From: Bipolaris cookei
Taxonomy: Eukaryota > Ascomycota > Dothideomycetes > Pleosporales > Pleosporaceae
Direction: 5' to 3'
Length of the DNA: 41,366 bases
NCBI GenBank assembly: GCA_002286855.1
Contig: NRSV01000069.1
Coordinates: 1-41,366, forward strand
The notes beneath the pieces are model-generated. The model did no database searches. It was not told the DNA's origin and saw nothing but the letters and a program-made list of their open reading frames with translations. This document shows, piece after piece, positions 9,355-20,257 of the stretch. The translations under genes were made by a program, and so were the position numbers. Every line of letters starts with the position of its first letter. Within the stretch, counting starts at the first letter, position 1.

Positions 9355-10719
9355 TCACACGGCACACGCATCTCCGTGTCCGTGTATATGGTCAAATACC
9401 CTCAAGAGATCATATAAATGTGCAATGCCTGCGCATACGACCAAGCAATGCATAATTTGGTGGCTCGCGCCCCACACGTCAAATCGATAAGGATGCCATT
9501 TCTTGGGAATCTGTTATTCATCAGCTTTATGCTCACATAGCAGAACTGAATTAATTTCAAGTTCGGTTACTCACCCTCATAACGTATAGGGCCCCACCAG
9601 TAAGGTTGAATGCCATCATCGATGCCATCCAGTCAAGACTCATTTTCCACATCTGCGTTTCCCAACTAAATATTGTGGTTCCATGAACGATGGGAATAAT
9701 CAAGGACAGCCCAAGACTTGCATACATGGCTGCACGGTATGGACGATACTTTGGACGATGGAAAGCAGGGTGCAGAGCTGCGTACACGCAACCGGCTGCT
9801 AGAACTGATACAAGGGTGTAATAGGTCTTTTATAGATGGGGTGTGCAATGGAAGCCGTAATAAATGCAAGGAATTGTGGAGCCCCACATCAAAATATCGA
9901 TACCAAGCTGTTCAATGAGCTCTCGGCTGCGGATGATAGATCGGATGTTTTTACGTAATCAAGTTGGTCTCCGAAAATGTGTACACTCTGGCTGTAGTTC
10001 TTGAAGATGTGGAAGCTGTGTTGCGCATGGATATCTAGATGTTGCAAGACAGAGATTTGAAAATACCTACATAACCGATAATGCAAAACATATACCAACA
10101 CCGAAGAAGAATGTCGAGAAGACTGCGAAATCCGTTGCAGTTGCCGTAGCATATCTTGGCTGCAACAGCCAGTAAATGGGTATGGGTAGAGTGAAGAAAA
10201 TCATAGACCTTATGATTTGCGAGAATATGTTGACTAGATAATGTTTTAGTTATGTTCTTCTCAGCCGTCTGAGCACAATTTTACCTGTTTCATTATGAAT
10301 GCCAAGAATACTTTTCGAAGATCATTTGTAAGACGAGGATACTGCCCTGAATTCCCTTTCAGTTACTAAAGAAAACATCGGCTTAAGATTAGAACATGTA
10401 CCTATAACCAGACAGAATGTACTCATTGTCTCTTTTCTTGGTAAGGTCATGATTAAGATAAGTGATATATCAAAGAACATACAGGTACCAGTCGGCTGGA
10501 GAGATCTTGAGTTTTTCGTAACAATATTTCAAGTAGTTTTCGTACGTATCTCACCTCATGTCAATAGTAATGTACGCTCTGTGCTATTCATTCGATCACG
10601 TGGGTCAGCCTGGCTGGTGTCAGTCTCAAAGTTGATGTTCGTAGTGAGCGTTTACCTACTGCGTCTTCTGCAACCACTGTCACTGTTGAAACGGACTTTC
10701 GAGAACGGAAATTCCTCAT
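9355..10719 (-). pseudogene. PAQR/hemolysin-III family receptor (adiponectin-receptor or Izh type), inactivated
   Basis: Eight exons can be spliced on the minus strand: 10719-10656, 10549-10483, 10431-10402, 10346-10285, 10233-10071, 10015-9955, 9907-9575, 9510-9355. They give a frame of 312 codons, full length for a seven-helix PAQR protein. Family blocks in order are WYLDNEYILSGYR, SILGIHNETVNI, FFFGVGICFALS, FHIFKNYSQSVHIFGDQLDY, DILMWGSTIPCIYYG, MYASLGLS and a C-terminal WGASHQIMHCLVVCAGIAH. Known relatives are zinc-homeostasis (Izh) or adiponectin-like receptors and carry conserved metal-site His residues in the last segments; here HQIMH is kept. Two in-frame stops break it: TGA at 10324-10322 just before SSKSILGIHNET, and TAA at 9832-9830 before KTYYT, where a CAA glutamine codon is expected. 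Splice sites remain good, so inactivation looks fairly recent. Confidence 0.85.
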
Positions 10720-11325
10720 ATGTTTGGTAGAGTTCTGGTTTGAAGAGATCAAGTCGGTTGGAAAAGTGGAAGCGTATGCGCTCCAGTGCAAAAACGGGAA
10801 GGTCGGTGCACGGATCAATTTCAAGCGCCCAACACCCACATGGTACTGAATCCTCCTACTCTTTCATGCTCAGGTCCAGGCCGACCGTCTAATCAACGAG
10901 CCGAGGCTATCTTTTGACGCGCATGGCTTTCAGCCGACCTAGGATATGCAGCCAAGGCGAAGCGTACCTTACAGAGAGTGGAGAAATCTGCGCACAGGAT
11001 CGAATCAGATGCTGAAGTGCATTGCACGGCATGTTTCATGGTCCTGCGGTGTAGTAGTACTTGTAGTGTTATCTTCGACCAAAATCATCACCAACTATTA
11101 TCTGATGCACCATCGATGGATGTGTGCCTCATCATGCGAAATCTTGCATAGGCCGTGTATTTGATACGCGGCTTCGATCCTACATATGTTTTGCCGCCCA
11201 GTTACGCGACCATAACGTATAGTGGCACGCCGCAGATGGATAATGGCTCAATAATAGTTTAAATGGGACTACCCGTAAACTTAGCTCCACAATCATCTAT
11301 ACTTTTACACTAGCCTTTTCAGACA
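10720..11325. other. Intergenic between two pseudogenes
   Basis: Divergent upstream regions of the PAQR and membrane-protein pseudogenes. I see no gene or repeat. Confidence 0.45.
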
Positions 11326-13033
11326 ATGTTCTTAGCAATATGCAACTCTGTCCTCTTTTTTCTTTTTTCCAAAAAGTCACTGCCATTGGCGGAAACAAAG
11401 TCAACACCACAGATATTGTAGGCTTTGTTAAAGAAGACAATGAGCGAGATACGATTTCCCTGCTCATCAGCTGTTTCGCTACGCTTGGGCTGTGTGTTTA
11501 CTCGGCTATTCACCTAAACATACCACGCAAGGGCGAAGGCATCTATCGAGTGCTATTGAGGGAACTCCAATGGTGTACTCTCGGTCTATTTGCACCAGGG
11601 TTGGTATTGTACACCGCCTGGAGACAGCTGGCTTCCGAAAGACAACTATGTTTTAAGATAGAAAATGTAACAAGTCAGCAGCAGGACCACAACTAGACAT
11701 GTAATAAGGTAAGCTCATTGATCATCAGATATCAGCATTGCTAACCAGTACCAGAGGACAACAGTGATTGAGACTCGTATTGAAGGCCCAAAAACCTCGT
11801 GGAGTACCACACGGATTTTACGCTAGTATGGGTGGTTTCGCCATCGAACTAGATAGTACTGACCTTTGAAATCCAGTCTTGTTCAATGATGCGACGCACC
11901 TCACCCTAACGGCGAAAGGTGTCGCACTACTCGCCAAGTGCAGACATATTGTAGAGGTGTCTTTTGACGAGATCAAGGACAAGAACAAAACAGACGGTCT
12001 TGCAAAACTCCTCGTGTGCATCTAAGCAAGATGTATGATCGTTCAAGTTATCAGTCACACTACCATCGGAATGCCAACCATCTTGCTCAAAGTACACTTT
12101 GGAGCTTATTTTGTTTGCGCGCTCGTCATGTACATCCCATGGTGGCACAAACCTCGCCAGGTAACATCCCCCACTATCTTGAAGGGGGGCTTGATGCCTT
12201 TGATCGCCTACATGTACACAGCAAGCCGAATGAGTGGAAAGGAACTACAAGGCAGCCTCGCTATCTTTCGATCGGTCACTCCTGACATAGCAAAACTGGC
12301 TTACTTCGAAGACGAAAATATACCAACCGGTACGTGTGGCAACAGGCAAAGTTTGAATACAACTAGACTCTCTACTGCTGGTAGATTGCGACCACGGCCC
12401 GATATCCCAATCGCGAACCGGGAAGCTGAGGCAGTATCATATAACTCTCCAATGGAAGCTACGTCTAAGCTGTAAAGTCTTGCAGAAAAAGCCATCCAGC
12501 TATATCCAGTTCTGAAAGACCACTTTCACCCAGTATTCGAGAGAGAATGCGCAAAGCCTTCATACAGAATACCTAAAGTAATCAAACTGGTACAACAATA
12601 CACCATCAATTGGCCCAACGGTGGTTTACTTCGACGCACCTAATCCCTCGTCATGAAAATGGTGCCTTGGGGTGCGTCTACGGCATACTGCGCCATACAT
12701 GTAGCTACACGGAATTATTTCTTCCCTACGCAACTAAAGCGACTGTTTTGGCGTATGAGCTCGGTATGGGTAACATTTTGTGCAGCTTTTTGGCTGGAGA
12801 CCAATCTCTTGGCCCATGTTTTTTCTCTCATCGATAGGATCTGGAATGCCTACAAACAGCGGACACTGAGCATTCTTAGTACGGCGTTCATCACGACTCT
12901 TTGTGTTTTATGTGGTGCAAGTTGTATTGTCAGCAGGGCATATATAGTGGTATAAGCCTTTGGGGGTATAAGGGAGGTCCCACGAGGCGCGTATGACACG
13001 CCGACGTGGTCACAAGTCTTTCCTCATCTGTAA
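11326..13033 (+). pseudogene. Fungal multi-pass membrane protein of unknown function, inactivated
   Basis: I recognise a family of large ascomycete membrane proteins usually annotated only as hypothetical. Blocks seen in order: a possible signal peptide (MFLAICNSVLFFLF from 11326, in another frame); LLISCFATLGLCVYSAIHLN then GLFAPGLVLYTAWRQ (11340-11696); HGFYASMGGFAIEL (about 11809-11850); LTLTAKGVALLAK; IVQVISHTTIGMPTILLKVH with FVCALVMY; and a C-terminal GASTAYCAIHVATRNYFFPT, SSVWVTFCAAFWLETNLLAH, ending TWSQVFPHL before the TAA at 13031. From about 11795 to 13033 the frame is constant. Six premature stops occur: TAG 11694, TGA 11867, TAA 12023, TAA 12473, TAA 12641, TAA 12953. Frameshifts are likely near 11415 and 11808. 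Each stop is one C-to-T change from CAG, CGA or CAA. The function of the family is not known to me. Confidence 0.75.
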
Positions 13034-14228
13034 TAAGACGATCTTAGCTTAATATTCTATTTCCTCAGTCATAAAGTATCCAAATGAGTTACCTATCAGA
13101 TTGTGGGATTGATACAAGTGATTATAACGTCATGAAAGAAAAGTGGTACAAGGTACATCACACAGGACTATCGAACCCACATGCGAAAAAACCCCTTTTC
13201 GGCCGTTGAGCATTTTCAGTGATTTAAACCGCGCGCGGCGACTTTCCAATCATCGTGCAAGTTGCTTGGAAACCCCATGTTGAATCACTTACAATCTTCG
13301 GTAGTTTCCACAAAGAATTTGAAGCCAAGATCTTATTGGAAAAAATCATGGAAAAGAGTAATTTTGTCGGTCAAACGGGGATGGGAATAGTATATTAAAA
13401 AGTTTCTTGTGAAAGTTAGGTATTACTTGAGTATTCGACAACAAGCTCGCATGTGCATTTGCTTTCGCTCACGCGTTTCTAATTGGACTCTTATACCGAC
13501 TTTTGGGTGAGTATTCAATCCAAAAGATACAAGTGCACATATTAGGTTCAATAAAATCTGTAACATGGCAGTTTTGTTTCCGATTTCGAACACTCAATAC
13601 ACGCTTTCAAGTGCCAGCCAATGCATCCCAGGGGAGGCATATGATTCCAAGACGACATTGGATATCTGGCGAGAAAACATTCATCTCGATGAAACGATTT
13701 CATTAACGATTCTCGAAAAGCTCAGGTCCGGGCAAGCTAGGTCTGAACATGTGATTTAGTTTTGACACAAAAAATAATCGCTATATGTGACACACGAGAG
13801 GGGTGCGTTTCAGACGACACTTTGCTCACATCCCCTCATAAACGTTTTGCAGTCACATAAAAGGTGCAAAAAAGAAGGAATAATGACCAGAAAATAGAAA
13901 GGGGTGATGTTATAGAACAAATGTGGCGAACCCACCATCCCCCTTTGCAGAAGCGTGGCGCCAACGACCCAGCGATGACATACTAGAAAGAAGCCAAAAA
14001 AACAGCGCGAAGCCACAAACCAGCCCTGGCAAATATATCTTTAATTATCAGAATAATATTGAAGTCTAATTGGATATCGTGAGGAAGAGCGTAAAGAAAG
14101 GGGAGGACCTGATACCCAACGCAGGATTTTCCATCGTGGTCCAGTACATCGTCTCAACGAAGGAAAAGGAAAAAAGGGCATACGAACTGCCAAACATAAG
14201 AAAGAAAAAAATAGAAGCAACGGGACAA
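13034..14228. other. Gene-free stretch after the membrane-protein pseudogene
   Basis: Short open frames at 13503-13759 and 14070-14321 show no family features or splice context. I see nothing I can support here; part is probably the 3' flank of the convergent GT34 gene. Confidence 0.45.
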
Positions 14229-15722
14229 CTAGGAAAGCTCTACGTCATCTCGGCCACCATCAGCAACGTCCTCATACGGTCTCCAGAACCCTCCCGAATT
14301 CTCTGTCTCATCAACCTCTAGCCGTTGCCCCTGCTGCAGCTGCGTGCTGTCCTTCACCTGCGTATTTTCCTGCCCCTTCTTCCTCGCCTCCTCCTCCTCA
14401 ACCTCCCTCTCCTTATCCCTCGGATTTCCCGTCTTCTGCCACAAACTCAGGGCCCCCCTCCTAAGCGCATCCCAATACCGTGCCACCTCCCCCGTAACAT
14501 CCACTTTTGCAGTGCCTTCCCTCCACACATCCATACTCTCGATAATATCCAGCCAATCCAGCATGCGCGCGCTTCTGCCCTCGTCGCCCGCAAAATGCAC
14601 TACAAAGTGTCCCTTGCGGGCTTGAAACCATTTCAGGCCCGCGGGTTGATTGCCCGCTGCGAAATCAACAATACTGTTGTTGGGCGCTGGGTACGCATTG
14701 AACCAGTACCAGGGGACCCAGGCTACTTTTCCAGCCCAGGCGGGCTCGCTGAGGAGGCGTGACATGGCTGTTTGCTCTGCAGAGGGGAGATGGTCGTCCG
14801 GACGGTAATATCGGTACCCAAGGATTGTGCTGAAGAGTTCGGCGGACCACTCGTTTACTTTGAAGAGGAACAATCCAGCGTTTAGGTCACCGGCGTCGCG
14901 GTTCACGATGAGATTGACGTTTGCGTATTCGGGAGTGTCCGGAGGAAGGAAGCTGGAGAGGGGACGGCACGGGTCCATGATTATGGCGTCGCGGTCGATC
15001 CAGAGGATCCATTCTAGGCGGGTTTTGTTGGGCTTGAGCAGCTCGTTTTGGACAAGGTGAAGGAGGAAGGCGATTTTGTTCCAGGCGCCGTCGGCGAGGT
15101 CTTCGCAGAGGATGTGGGCGGAGGTTTCGTGGACGGCGGCGTGGAGCATGTGCGATTGAACTGCGCGTTGGTAGGCTTCTACTTTTTTGCCTGTCGTGAT
15201 GGAGGCGAGGGCGACTCGGCGGGTCTCTTTGGTTTCAAAGGGTGCATGTTTTGCGCATGATTCTTTGCGTACGACTGCTTGTTCCTTCCAGTGCTTGTCG
15301 AAATCTGGCATGCATTGTGTATGGCCGTAGGAGATGTGCGTTTTGCTGTAGTCGAGCGATGAAGTGGGGGTACTGGAAGCTGATGAAGCGGAGGTACTAG
15401 AGGCTAAAGGAGCGGAGGTAGCGGATAGTGAAGGAGCGGATGAACTGTATGAAGGAATTGAGACATCGGATGCTGATAGAGTGGGACTATCAGATGCTAA
15501 CAGATTGTCAGTACAAGTCTGCAGTTACAATTGCTCTCAAATCTCCATACCCTGGACGTCTTGTGGTTGTGCCTGTTGCGCATCTTGGAACCATGTTGAT
15601 TTGGAGATGTCGCTGTGCTGCAACGTAACTGGTTCTGGCTGTAACCAATACACTTGATAGAAAATGCAGAGGGAAAGTATTCCCAGTAAGATTTTTGGGA
15701 CGAGCGACACCGCTCGATGCAT
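14229..15722 (-). CDS. GT34 family glycosyltransferase (GMA12/MNN10 type), Golgi type II membrane protein
   Basis: Two exons on the minus strand, 15722-15551 and 15496-14229, with a 54-bp intron containing TACTGAC, give 479 residues. Residues 1-28 form a signal anchor (KILLGILSLCIFYQVYWL). A Ser/Thr-rich stem follows at about 58-105 (SDSPTLSASDVS onward). The catalytic domain starts around MPDFDKHW (residue 120). It has the metal-binding DxD motif WIDRDAIIMDP (Asp225/Asp227), NAGLFLFKVNEWS, a glutamine-containing EQTAMSRLL block and VVHFAGDEG. The family transfers galactose or mannose from nucleotide sugars to mannan or other glycans in the Golgi; the exact donor is not visible. The C-terminal 80 or so residues are charged and of low complexity (REVEEEEARKKGQ), an unusual extension. 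An upstream in-frame ATG at 15752 would add ten residues. Confidence 0.88.
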
Positions 15723-17387
15723 GGTGCAAGGACTGTGACGTGAATCTGGCAAGGAGGCGGATCAGTCAAGAGTGAACACGGCTTATCAGAAATCAGAACT
15801 GAAGGTTCAGGGAGCTATGGATTTTACGATCGCTTTCACGTCAGCTGGTGGCGATACGAATGTATTTCACAAAGCCACAGTCGCGCCATAGCGCAAGCCA
15901 TGGGCCCCTAGTCTGGCTTCTGGTGTAATCCCCTTGTCGTACCGGCTCCCTGGATCTAGTGTATGTAATGATAAGGTGGCATCCACTGCTGCATACATGT
16001 CTCAAAACATGTAAACTTGCTACGATAAATGAGCCAAGTTCAGGAACCCGGTGCTTTTCATGTAACTGATAGGCTCAGGCTCTGCACGGAACATCCGGAT
16101 GCTTTTGGCGGGGCCATTTTTGACGTACGCACCAACATCCGTCGTAACATAACATGCATACGTATATGTAGCATGAATCATTCCAAAGTGGGCAAACTAT
16201 GTTTTCTCGAAAATTCAGGTCGTCGTATCGAGAGGGATTTTAGTGGTAGTGGCGTCTAGCGCCTGCCCCTGCGCCAGCTGAATAATCTGACACGAACTTA
16301 GATTTTGTGAGATGCTTACTGTCCTTATTGAAGCTGGGAGATCCCTAAAAAGCACGAGCGAGAAGGATTTGTGTCTAAATTGTCTCTTCGTCAAGGATTT
16401 TGCCCCGAGAATTACAGCGTAATTGATCAAGCATGAAGTTCAACATTGAATGCTTATTGGCGCGTTTGGCATTTCTAACTAGTAAAGAGTAAGGAAAGTT
16501 CGTTTTTCAGGGGGCTTCTGGAATCAAAACCGAACGGGACGAGTGGAGCGACTAGCAGCCTAGGACTTTACCTTGTTCATCATGACATGCGCAAGCTCAT
16601 GGGCGAACCGGGGAGCCAATAGACTGGATTGATCGTTAAATAGGCGTCAATGTTTGATCGTATGTTCGAAAGTATGGTGTAGCTATGTTTGTCTGCTTTG
16701 TAGTGGACTATAATATGCGAATGAGAAAATAGAAGTATATGCCGAAGACTGAATGGTTTTGGGTCGCGATGCAGGACCGAACTGTGAGTTCGGCATATTA
16801 GGGTGACATACGTAAGCTGACCCGTGGGCTGTATGGAAGTTGAGGCATGATCTACCCTGCTAACATGCGCTCAGATTTGATTTGAAGGACTTGCGGGAAA
16901 CTATTTAATCATACCAGCAAGATGAGCTTGCGATATGCGACTGGCGGTGATGCTTCGCAACATGCGAAACCTTGGTGTGTGACGTTGCTCGACGAGCGCA
17001 CCACAACTGCAGGCTGATTTTTTTGGTATCAGTATCTCGCCAATAGATAACAGTTGGTCAGTGGTGCGTGTCTTTTGAGATGCCAGGCCAGAGGTGTAAC
17101 TTAAATCTGCGACACCGTATAGGGGTGGGGGGGATCTAAAATTATCTCGGAATTGCCCGTCGTATTGCTCCCGTAACGCTCCGGTACATCCGTATACAAC
17201 GGGATGATGCGCGAATTGTAGAAATGACGATAGACATGTGAGATATGACTTATGAGAGTGCTGATAACTAACAGGTCAGTTTCGAGTGATTTTCACTGCA
17301 CCATGCGTACGTTGTGTCTTCACGGTAATAAGTGCTTGGAGTCGTGTATTGCGTGTCTGATGCTGGATTTAATTGAGATGTTGACTA
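15723..17387. other. 1.7-kb gene-free stretch
   Basis: No gene, tRNA or repeat could be supported. Open frames at 16029-16259 and 17252-17485 lack family features. The right boundary is the TA target site of the next transposon (17386-17387). Confidence 0.5.
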
Positions 17388-17436
17388 ACGTAACCCACCA
17401 CCGAATGGCGCACACCCCCAGAATGGCGCACTTTGC
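17388..17436 (+). repeat. Left terminal inverted repeat of element 3
   Basis: It begins ACGTAACCCACCACCGAATG and pairs with 19172-19220 with four C/T or A/G mismatches. Confidence 0.88.
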
Positions 17437-17468
17437 CAAGACCACGTCTCTTTCTACCACCACTCACA

Positions 17469-19102
17469 ATGCCACCACCACCTAATCTTGAATCGCTTCC
17501 TCGTACAGCTAGAGTTACTCTTGCTATTCAAGCTGTAAAATCTGATACATCATTAAGCTAGCGACGCGCTGCTACTGCGTACAACGTGCCTGAAACTACC
17601 CTTCGAAGGCAACGCGCCAAACCAGCTTCTACACGCGTTATCTACCCAAACTCATCAAAGCTTCAGACGCATGAAGAGGAGACAATTGTGCAGTATATAA
17701 AGAAGCTTGATGCGCAAGAATTTGCCCCTACGCTTAGCTATATACAAGATATGGCTAATCAACTACTAGCTGCTCGCGGCGGTGATCAGGCTGAAATCAA
17801 CTGGGCCTACAAGTTTGTAGGCCGAAAGCCTGAGATCAAATCTCAGGTGTCTAGACTAATAGATCACCGGAGAGTCTTATGTAGCAACCCAGCTGTTATC
17901 AGCCCCTGGTTTGACCTTGTACGCAACGTCAAAGCCAAGTATGGCATCCTGAACGAAGATACCTACAACTTTGACAAGACTGGCTTCCAGATAGGTGTTA
18001 CTGGGCCAGTCAAGGTGGTCATTGCCTCTGAGAGACGTCTCCAGCCACTTAGTGCTCAGCCTGGCGATCATGAGTGGATTACTCTGATCACTGGTATCAA
18101 CGCCATGGGGCGGTCTATCTCACCTTTCTTCATCCTCAAAGCAAAGCACCGCAACAAGGCCTGGTATCACAACAACCCAAAGGATCGGAGAATCGGCGTC
18201 AGTAAGAATGGCTAGACCACTAACGAGCTTGGTTTTGCTTGACTGCAGCACTTTATCCAGCATACAGAGGTTCGTACAGTAGGCAGTCACAGGCTGCTCA
18301 TTATCGACGGTCATGAGAGCCACAGGTCGCTCGCCTTCCAGGATCTCTGAAGAGAGCAAGATTATTGCTCTCTGTATATCTCCTCACACCTCACATATCC
18401 TGCAGCTGCTTGATGTTGGCTGTTTTGCCCCCCTGAAGCAGGCGTACAAGAAAGAGATCAGGGGCTTGGGAGATAGTCACATCAACCATGTTAATAAAAA
18501 AGCCTTTCCGCGCAACGTTTCTAGCAGTATATGAGAAGGCAGTCTCAAAGATCAATATCTTGTCAAGCTTCTGAGCCACTGGCTTGGTTCCACTGGGTCC
18601 AGAGGTGGTATTATCAAAGCTTGTAGTCAAGCCTCGTATGCCAACTCCACCTCTACCAGGACCTGCTTCCTGACAACCTAAAACACCAAACAATGCTGTA
18701 GAAATAGACAGCCAAACGATGCCAATTACCAAGGGGGTAAGGGAACATAAGGGTTTCTCGCCTGTTTCTATCATTGGGACGATTCTGCAGGTTAAAAAGG
18801 GATCAACTTTGAAGGACCATTCACACACGTTACATGAAGCTCGAGTAGCTAAGCTTGAAGCAGCTAACAACGCTGCATCTGAGCGTAATAAGCGTAAGAA
18901 GAAGCGGATCCAGGAAGTTGGAACCTTATCGCAGGCAGAGGCAGAGGAAATTATACGACAGAGAGACGCTGAGGCTGAGGCTGAGGCGGAGGAGATGCAA
19001 GCAGGTGGTAGCAGCAAGGGTATTCGTCTCTGCAAGACGTGCAGTGAGGCAGGACACAACAGGCACACATGCAAGAAATATGTAGTATGCTCTAAGGATT
19101 AA
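17469..19102 (+). pseudogene. Pogo/Fot1-like transposase with DDE domain and C-terminal zinc knuckle, inactivated
   Basis: An ATG at 17469 opens the frame. The psq-type helix-turn-helix (RRAATAYNVPETTLRRQRA), CENP-B-type helix-turn-helix (HEEETIVQYIKK to YKFVGRKPE) and the conserved PWFDLVRNVKAKYGI lead into the DDE domain. Its first aspartate is in NFDKTGFQIG, the second in IIDGHESH (codon 18306), the third in QLLDVGCF (codon 18412), about 34 residues later. The tail has ERNKRKKKRIQ and a zinc knuckle CKTCSEAGHNRHTC, ending with TAA at 19100-19102. In-frame stops: TAG 17559, TAG 18213, TGA 18240; the last two replace tryptophan codons. At least one frameshift lies between 18306 and 18412, and the region 18490-18700 is badly degraded. 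Confidence 0.88.
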
Positions 19103-19171
19103 TTCTAGCTATTGTAGGTCTTTATTGCTTGGTGTGGTGTTGAGATATTCAAGTGCAAAGGTTGGGTTGTT

Positions 19172-19220
19172 GCAAAGTGCGCCATTCCGGGGGTGTGCGC
19201 CATTCAGTGATGGATTACGT
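19172..19220 (-). repeat. Right terminal inverted repeat of element 3
   Basis: Inverse of 17388-17436. At three of the mismatches it carries T where the left repeat has C, when both are read inward. Confidence 0.88.
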
Positions 19221-19447
19221 TATTATAAGTTTGAACAGATTCTGGGCGTTTCTCTTGTCTGACTCCTGGTTCGACGATTTCATACTACGTTCGCGTCGAA
19301 GAAATGGTTCAAGGAACCACTGATCAACTCTGGCACTGCACGATATGCCAAGCCGCTAATATTGCTGACTAAACCAGCTTCTCGCAGCTCAGCATCATCG
19401 CGAATACAACGGCCGACGACCTCCAAACGCTGCCTTACACTCACACG

Positions 19448-20257
19448 ATGCAGTCACTCCGCCGGACAGCAGTGACTGCTGCCCGCACAAGCCGAATCCC
19501 ACTGTCACGCCAATCGCGCCGCTACGCTCACGACGAAGCTCATGGCCACGCAAGCCCGGCCGTCGACGAGCCTATGGGCGTATGTCCCCTCCCTCCCCAT
19601 TGCCCCGGCCCAGCTCAATTGTGTATTCAAAATACCACAATGCTATTCGGGATGGCAATCAAGAGATGAAGAGAAGATGTGCTGACGCAATTGGCATTTG
19701 TAGTGGGGTTTCTGGGGCACAATCGGCGTTATCCCCGTAGGCCTGGCCCTATACAGCATCTCGCGCACCGACGGCGACGACAGCAAGCCGTACTTTACCC
19801 GTTTGATTGCCGATGCTACGACGGGATTGCATGACAAATGGACTGCACAGAACGATTTGCACGTGAGGATGATTGAGCAGGCGGGCGAGGATCGAGTGCT
19901 GTTTCTGAACACGAAGCCGCAGGAACACGTTGAGATGAAGTTTCCAGAGTACGTCTTACCCTGGCACGTTGGAGGATATGCGATGTTAGATTCGGATGGA
20001 GTTGGACATGGGAATACGGGATTAATGATTGTTAAAGGAGGTGAATGCTAACAATTGGCAGGATCATGAACGTTGGATCTCCATACAACGTGCCTGCTGG
20101 AAGCCAGGTCCAAATGGACAAGGTGATTGAAAAGTACAAGAAACTGGCCTATGAAGACAATGAGCGGAAGCTAGAGAAGCTGAGGAATAATGATATCTCG
20201 TCGGAGAAGCCATTCGAGGGCAAGATGCGCGTGAAGAAGGCTCCCGATATGTTTTAG
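19448..20257 (+). CDS. NADH:ubiquinone oxidoreductase accessory subunit, NUO17.8 type (mitochondrial complex I)
   Basis: Exons 19448-19579, 19704-19948 and 20062-20257 give 190 residues. The introns are 124 and 113 bp, with donors GTATGT and GTACGT and branch points GCTGAC and GCTAAC. The N-terminus MQSLRRTAVTAARTSRIPL is an arginine-rich, acid-free mitochondrial presequence, followed by a histidine-rich DEAHGHASP. One transmembrane segment follows (WGFWGTIGVIPVGLALYSIS), then a charged soluble domain with NDLHVRMIEQAGEDRVLF and IMNVGSPYNVPAGSQVQMD, and a basic C-terminus. This order matches the fungal single-span complex I subunit first described from Neurospora. It sits 228 bp beyond the end of transposon 3 and appears undamaged. 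Confidence 0.85.

Larger units (their letters stand above)
17388..19220 (+). mobile_element. 1833-bp near full-length pogo/Fot1-like element (element 3), mutated
   Basis: Terminal inverted repeats of 49 bp (17388-17436 and 19172-19220) differ at four positions, all transitions. TA flanks both ends (17386-17387 and 19221-19222). The tip is ACGTAA, and the 11-bp box GAATGGCGCAC is repeated at 17403-17413 and 17421-17431 (period 18). The interior encodes all parts of the transposase, including the DDE region, but with stops and a frameshift. It is the only copy here in which the catalytic domain can be seen. Confidence 0.9.

Noticed and set aside
10286..10401. Splicing around the PAQR TGA by using the acceptor at 10311
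   Set aside because: It would remove 15 or so residues between GYR and HNET, whose spacing otherwise matches the family exactly (16 residues).
12334..12388. Possible intron GTACGT...GGTAG in the membrane-protein pseudogene
   Set aside because: Its 55-bp length would break the frame that otherwise stays constant to 13033, and the downstream family blocks are in the unspliced frame.
13160..13200. Reverse complement contains GGGTTCGATAGTCC, like a tRNA T-arm
   Set aside because: The flanks do not pair into a T-stem and no acceptor, D or anticodon arms follow, so no tRNA is called.
16029..16259. 76-codon open frame in the 15.7-17.4 kb gap
   Set aside because: No family features, no splice context and ordinary length for chance in this composition.
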